A stretch of DNA of 15,887 bases from Pseudomonadota bacterium (GTDB taxonomy: Bacteria > Pseudomonadota > Alphaproteobacteria > Ferrovibrionales > Ferrovibrionaceae). Shown here in pieces: positions 13,563-15,887 of the stretch (position 1 is its first letter; every line of letters begins with the position of its first letter). The position numbers and the translations under genes were made by a program. The notes under the pieces were generated by a model. The model made no database searches. It worked only from the letters and a program-made list of their open reading frames with translations, and had not been told where the DNA came from. The stretch is from contig JAEYSS010000034.1 in the NCBI GenBank assembly GCA_023434425.1, positions 1 through 15,887 of the forward strand, written 5' to 3'.

Positions 13563-14159
13563 CTACTTCTTCTTCAGCACATCGGCGAAGGCCAGCAATG
13601 CCTCGGCCACATCGACCAGGCGCTGCTGGCGATCCATGGCGAGCTTGCGCAAGGCCGCATAGGCCTCGTCCTCACCGATGCCGCGCTCGCGCATCAGAAG
13701 CCCCTTGGCGCGCTCGATCAGCTTGCGTTCGCTGAGTGTCGCCTTGGTCTTTTTCAGTTCGTCGCGCAGCGCCTGGAATTCACGGAAGCGCGCCACCGCG
13801 ACATCGATGATCGGCTTGACCCGCCGCGGATTCATGCCGTCGATGATATAGGCGGAAACCCCGGCCTGCATGGCTTCCTGGATCATCGTGTCGTCGGACT
13901 GGTCGACGAACATCACGATCGGCCGTGGCTGGTCGGCATTGATCTGGCGCATGCTGTCGATGGTGTCGCGCGACGGGCTTTCCATATCGACGATAATCAC
14001 GTCGGGCGCGATCTCCTGCACGCGTTTCGCCGACAGGTCACGCGGCGCCAGCACCGCCACCAGCGCATAGCCCTTGCCCTGCAAAGCTTCCGCCAGCACG
14101 ACGGCGCGGTCGGGATCTTCGTCGATCAGCAGGATGCGTATGACGGGGGCGGCGGACAT
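13563..14159 (-). CDS. nasT: ANTAR-domain antiterminator NasT
   Basis: NasT is the RNA-binding partner of NasS: freed when nitrate is sensed, it binds hexaloop hairpins in the leader and prevents termination. The protein is 198 residues. The N-terminal receiver-like domain (about 6-120) has ILLIDED with D13/D15 and D58 in IIVDMESPSRD, but the usual conserved Lys near the end of a receiver is replaced in SAYIIDGMNPRR. It may therefore not work by phosphorylation. The C-terminal ANTAR domain (about 135-198) shows SERKLIERAKGLLMRERGIGEDEAYAALRKLAMDRQQRLVDVAEALL. The start is the first in-frame ATG, with a weak ribosome site. It is codirectional with the nitrate operon but separated from it by a promoter and a terminator-bearing leader. 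Confidence 0.94.
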   Translation of the reverse strand: MSAAPVIRILLIDEDPDRAVVLAEALQGKGYALVAVLAPRDLSAKRVQEIAPDVIIVDMESPSRDTIDSMRQINADQPRPIVMFVDQSDDTMIQEAMQAGVSAYIIDGMNPRRVKPIIDVAVARFREFQALRDELKKTKATLSERKLIERAKGLLMRERGIGEDEAYAALRKLAMDRQQRLVDVAEALLAFADVLKKK

Positions 14160-14281
14160 AGGTCATTCACGACGGACGGAACTGGTGCAGCAGACGTAGC
14201 AAGATGCGTACCGGAGCATCGGGGCGGTCATGGAACTGTCGGCTGTCATACGGGTTATGCCTGTCAAAACAGGAGGATGCC
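14160..14281. other. Divergent intergenic region between nasT and the DUF3606 gene
   Basis: These 122 bases should drive nasT leftward and the small DUF3606 gene rightward. I see an AGGAGG for the latter but no clear promoter boxes or sigma-54 element. Confidence 0.4.
14271..14276 (+). promoter_or_regulatory. Ribosome-binding site deciding the DUF3606 start
   Basis: A perfect AGGAGG five bases before ATG 14282. It decides against the upstream in-frame start at 14204. Confidence 0.85.
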
Positions 14282-14464
14282 ATGACAGACGATCTGAAGA
14301 ACCGCGGCCCGGCCGATCGCGCCAGGGTCAACATCAACGAGGATCACGAACTGCAATACTGGTCGGCGAAATTCGGCGTGACGGAAAACGCGCTGAAGGC
14401 GGCGGTCGACCGCGTCGGCCCGATGGCGGCGGATGTGGCGAAAGCGCTGGGCAAGGCCGCGTAG
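14282..14464 (+). CDS. DUF3606 family small protein
   Basis: This is a 60-residue soluble protein of unknown function. The pattern is that of DUF3606: a polar start with GPADRARVNINEDHEL, then QYWSAKFGVTENALKAAV, and a C-terminal RVGPMAADVAKALGK. The middle looks like a small helical, helix-turn-helix-like unit, but I would not call it DNA-binding. A perfect AGGAGG five bases before ATG 14282 decides the start. It is divergent from nasT and convergent with the tRNA on the other strand. No link to nitrate metabolism is visible. Confidence 0.85.
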   Translation: MTDDLKNRGPADRARVNINEDHELQYWSAKFGVTENALKAAVDRVGPMAADVAKALGKAA

Positions 14465-14513
14465 AGCAAGGCCGGGCAAAGCAGGAAAGTGGCGCCGGAG
14501 CGGCGGGAAATGG

Positions 14514-14589
14514 TGGTGGCTGGAGGCGGATTTGAACCGCCGACCCAGGGCTTATGAGTCCCTTGCTCTACCAACTGAGCTATCCAGCC
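14514..14589 (-). tRNA. tRNA with CAT anticodon (probably elongator tRNA-Met)
   Basis: A complete 76-nt cloverleaf with encoded CCA. The acceptor stem is GGCTGGA/TCCAGCC, the D-stem GCTC/GAGC and the T-stem GGCGG/CCGCC with loop TTCAAAT. The anticodon loop is CTCATAA, anticodon CAT. The paired G1-C72 excludes an initiator tRNA. A tRNA-Ile2, whose C34 would be modified to lysidine, cannot be excluded by eye. The anticodon stem AGGGA/GCCCT has an A31-G39 mismatch next to the loop. It is transcribed in the same direction as mnmA, 93 bp after its stop. Confidence 0.9.
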
Positions 14590-14598
14590 ACACCATGT

Positions 14599-14615
14599 CT
14601 CCCGGAAGCCGGGAG
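14599..14615 (-). repeat. 7-bp inverted repeat between mnmA and the tRNA
   Basis: CTCCCGG and CCGGGAG flank a three-base loop, ten bases upstream of the tRNA 5' end. There is no T-run, so it is not a classical terminator. It could be a processing or stability hairpin of an mnmA-tRNA transcript. Confidence 0.4.
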
Positions 14616-14627
14616 GCGCATGAAATA

Positions 14628-14641
14628 CGGGGCCGGCCCCG
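14628..14641. repeat. 14-bp perfect palindrome CGGGGCCGGCCCCG
   Basis: A self-complementary sequence in the gap between mnmA and the tRNA. In RNA it could form a five-base-pair stem around a tetraloop. No function is known to me; GC-rich DNA makes chance plausible. Confidence 0.4.
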
Positions 14642-14682
14642 ATCTGTCAAGCGCGCCACCGCGCCCGGGCAAGCCGTTGTTT

Positions 14683-15882
14683 TCAGGCCGCTAATTCCGT
14701 CCCGGCGAGGCCCTCTGCGCCGGAAATCTCTCTGGCGATCCAGCCGCCGCCAAGCAGCCGGTCGCCCGCATAGACCACGCCGGCCTGGCCGGGCGCGACG
14801 CCGTATTCGGCCGCGGAGAGTTCGAGCCGTGCCGTGCCGTCCCCGGCAGCATAGAGTCTCGCGGCGACAGCAGGCTGGGCCGAGCGCAGCTTCACGCTGA
14901 CCTCCAGCCCCTCGGCCGGGATCGCGCCGCCGAGCCAGTTCAGCTCCCGCAACGCCACGACCTTCCGCGCCAGCGCCTCGCGCGGCCCGACCACGACGCG
15001 GCGCGCGGCGGCATCCAGCTTCACCACGTAAAGCGGCTCGCTGGCGGCGATGCCGATACCCTTGCGCTGGCCCACCGTGAAGTGGATCACGCCGTCATGG
15101 CGGCCGAGCACGGTGCCATCGACATGCACGATCTCGCCCGGCTCGGCCGCTTCCGGCCGCAGCTTCGTCACCACGCTGGCATAATCGCCATTGGGCACGA
15201 AGCAGATATCCTGGCTGTCCGGCTTGTCGGCCACGATCAGGCCGAACTCTTCAGCCAGCCGGCGCACCTCGGGCTTTTCCATGCCGCCCAGCGGGAAGCG
15301 CAGATAGTCGAGCTGCTCCTGTGTCGTCGTATACAGGAAATAGCTCTGGTCGCGGCGCGGATCGGCGCCGCGCAGCAGCTGCGCGCGCTGTTCTCCATTG
15401 GCGTCCTCGCCCAGCACGCGCTGCACGTAATGGCCGGTGGCGAGGCAGTCGGCATCGAGATCGCGCGCGGTCTGCAGCAGGTCGCGGAACTTGACACGCT
15501 GGTTGCAGCGGATGCAGGGGATCGGCGTCTCGCCGTTCACGTAACTGTCGGCGAATTCGTCGATCACCGCCTGGCGGAAGCGGCTTTCGTAATCCAGCAC
15601 GTAATGCGGAATGTTCAGCCGCTCGGCCACCTGCCGCGCGTCATGAATATCCTGGCCGGCGCAGCAGGCGCCCTTTTTCGCGATCGCCGCGCCGTGATCG
15701 TAGAGCTGGAGCGTGATGCCGATGACGTCATAGCCGTCGCGCTTCAGCAGCCCGGCGACGACGGAGGAATCGACCCCGCCCGACATGGCGACGACCACGC
15801 GCGTCTCGGCCGGCGGCTTGGCGAAGCCCAGCGAGTTCAGCCCCTGCGAGGAGGGCGCGGAAAGGTCGGTCGTGGCGGTCAT
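14683..15882 (-). CDS. mnmA: tRNA-specific 2-thiouridylase MnmA
   Basis: MnmA thiolates uridine 34 in tRNA-Lys, tRNA-Glu and tRNA-Gln, using ATP and sulfur from a relay. The 399-residue protein (E. coli: 368) has the PP-loop VAMSGGVDSSV (34-39 core), a catalytic Cys in PCIRCNQRVKF (C126), the tRNA-contact region ATGHYV, and the persulfide Cys in DSQDICFVPNG (C227). The C-terminal beta-barrel region contains LYVVKLDAA and AGVVYAGDRLLGGGWI. The N-terminus is about 25 residues longer than in E. coli. The ATG at 15882 is only five bases from the window edge, so an upstream start cannot be excluded and the ribosome site is not visible. Confidence 0.95.
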   Translation of the reverse strand: MTATTDLSAPSSQGLNSLGFAKPPAETRVVVAMSGGVDSSVVAGLLKRDGYDVIGITLQLYDHGAAIAKKGACCAGQDIHDARQVAERLNIPHYVLDYESRFRQAVIDEFADSYVNGETPIPCIRCNQRVKFRDLLQTARDLDADCLATGHYVQRVLGEDANGEQRAQLLRGADPRRDQSYFLYTTTQEQLDYLRFPLGGMEKPEVRRLAEEFGLIVADKPDSQDICFVPNGDYASVVTKLRPEAAEPGEIVHVDGTVLGRHDGVIHFTVGQRKGIGIAASEPLYVVKLDAAARRVVVGPREALARKVVALRELNWLGGAIPAEGLEVSVKLRSAQPAVAARLYAAGDGTARLELSAAEYGVAPGQAGVVYAGDRLLGGGWIAREISGAEGLAGTELAA

Positions 15883-15887
15883 AAAAG

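Noticed and set aside
1..15887. CRISPR arrays, insertion sequences, phage or toxin-antitoxin genes
   Set aside because: No spaced direct repeats, transposase motifs or terminal inverted repeats seen; the region reads as core metabolism.

Overview
The window looks like a piece of a GC-rich alphaproteobacterial chromosome. The support is indirect: strong GC bias at third codon positions, a DUF1491 protein and a DUF3606 protein (families I know mainly from Alphaproteobacteria), and a NasT-type ANTAR regulator beside a nitrate/nitrite assimilation cluster. I would guess a Rhodospirillales-like lineage, but the sequence alone does not settle the genus.

Layout. Positions 1-587 hold most of msrA on the minus strand, cut by the left edge. 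A short divergent gap leads to two plus-strand genes, an EamA-type transporter (about 771-1694) and a DUF1491 protein (1723-2058). From 13229 down to 2070 eight minus-strand genes are packed with gaps of at most 31 bp and two overlaps: nrtA, nrtB, a NasS-like NrtA paralogue, nrtD, nirB, nirD, nasA and cysG. This has the form of one operon of about 11 kb. Upstream, in the same direction, is nasT (13563-14159). The right end has a DUF3606 gene on the plus strand, a CAT-anticodon tRNA on the minus strand, and mnmA on the minus strand.

How the genes work together. NrtA (periplasmic, Tat signal), NrtB (permease) and NrtD (ATPase) import nitrate. NasA reduces nitrate to nitrite, and NirB/NirD reduce nitrite to ammonium. 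CysG makes the siroheme that NirB needs. NasS (nitrate sensor) and NasT (RNA-binding antiterminator) probably switch the operon on.

The most interesting stretch is the 333-bp gap between nasT and nrtA. On the minus strand it holds a near-perfect sigma-54 -24/-12 element, two hairpins with the identical hexaloop AATGGC (the A1/G4 pattern of ANTAR-binding RNA), and a long intrinsic terminator ending in six T. The 3' arm of the second hexaloop hairpin lies inside the 5' arm of the terminator, so the two structures exclude each other. This is a readable nitrate-responsive antitermination leader placed behind a nitrogen-type promoter. The second notable point is that the candidate NasS sits inside the operon, between nrtB and nrtD, rather than beside nasT.
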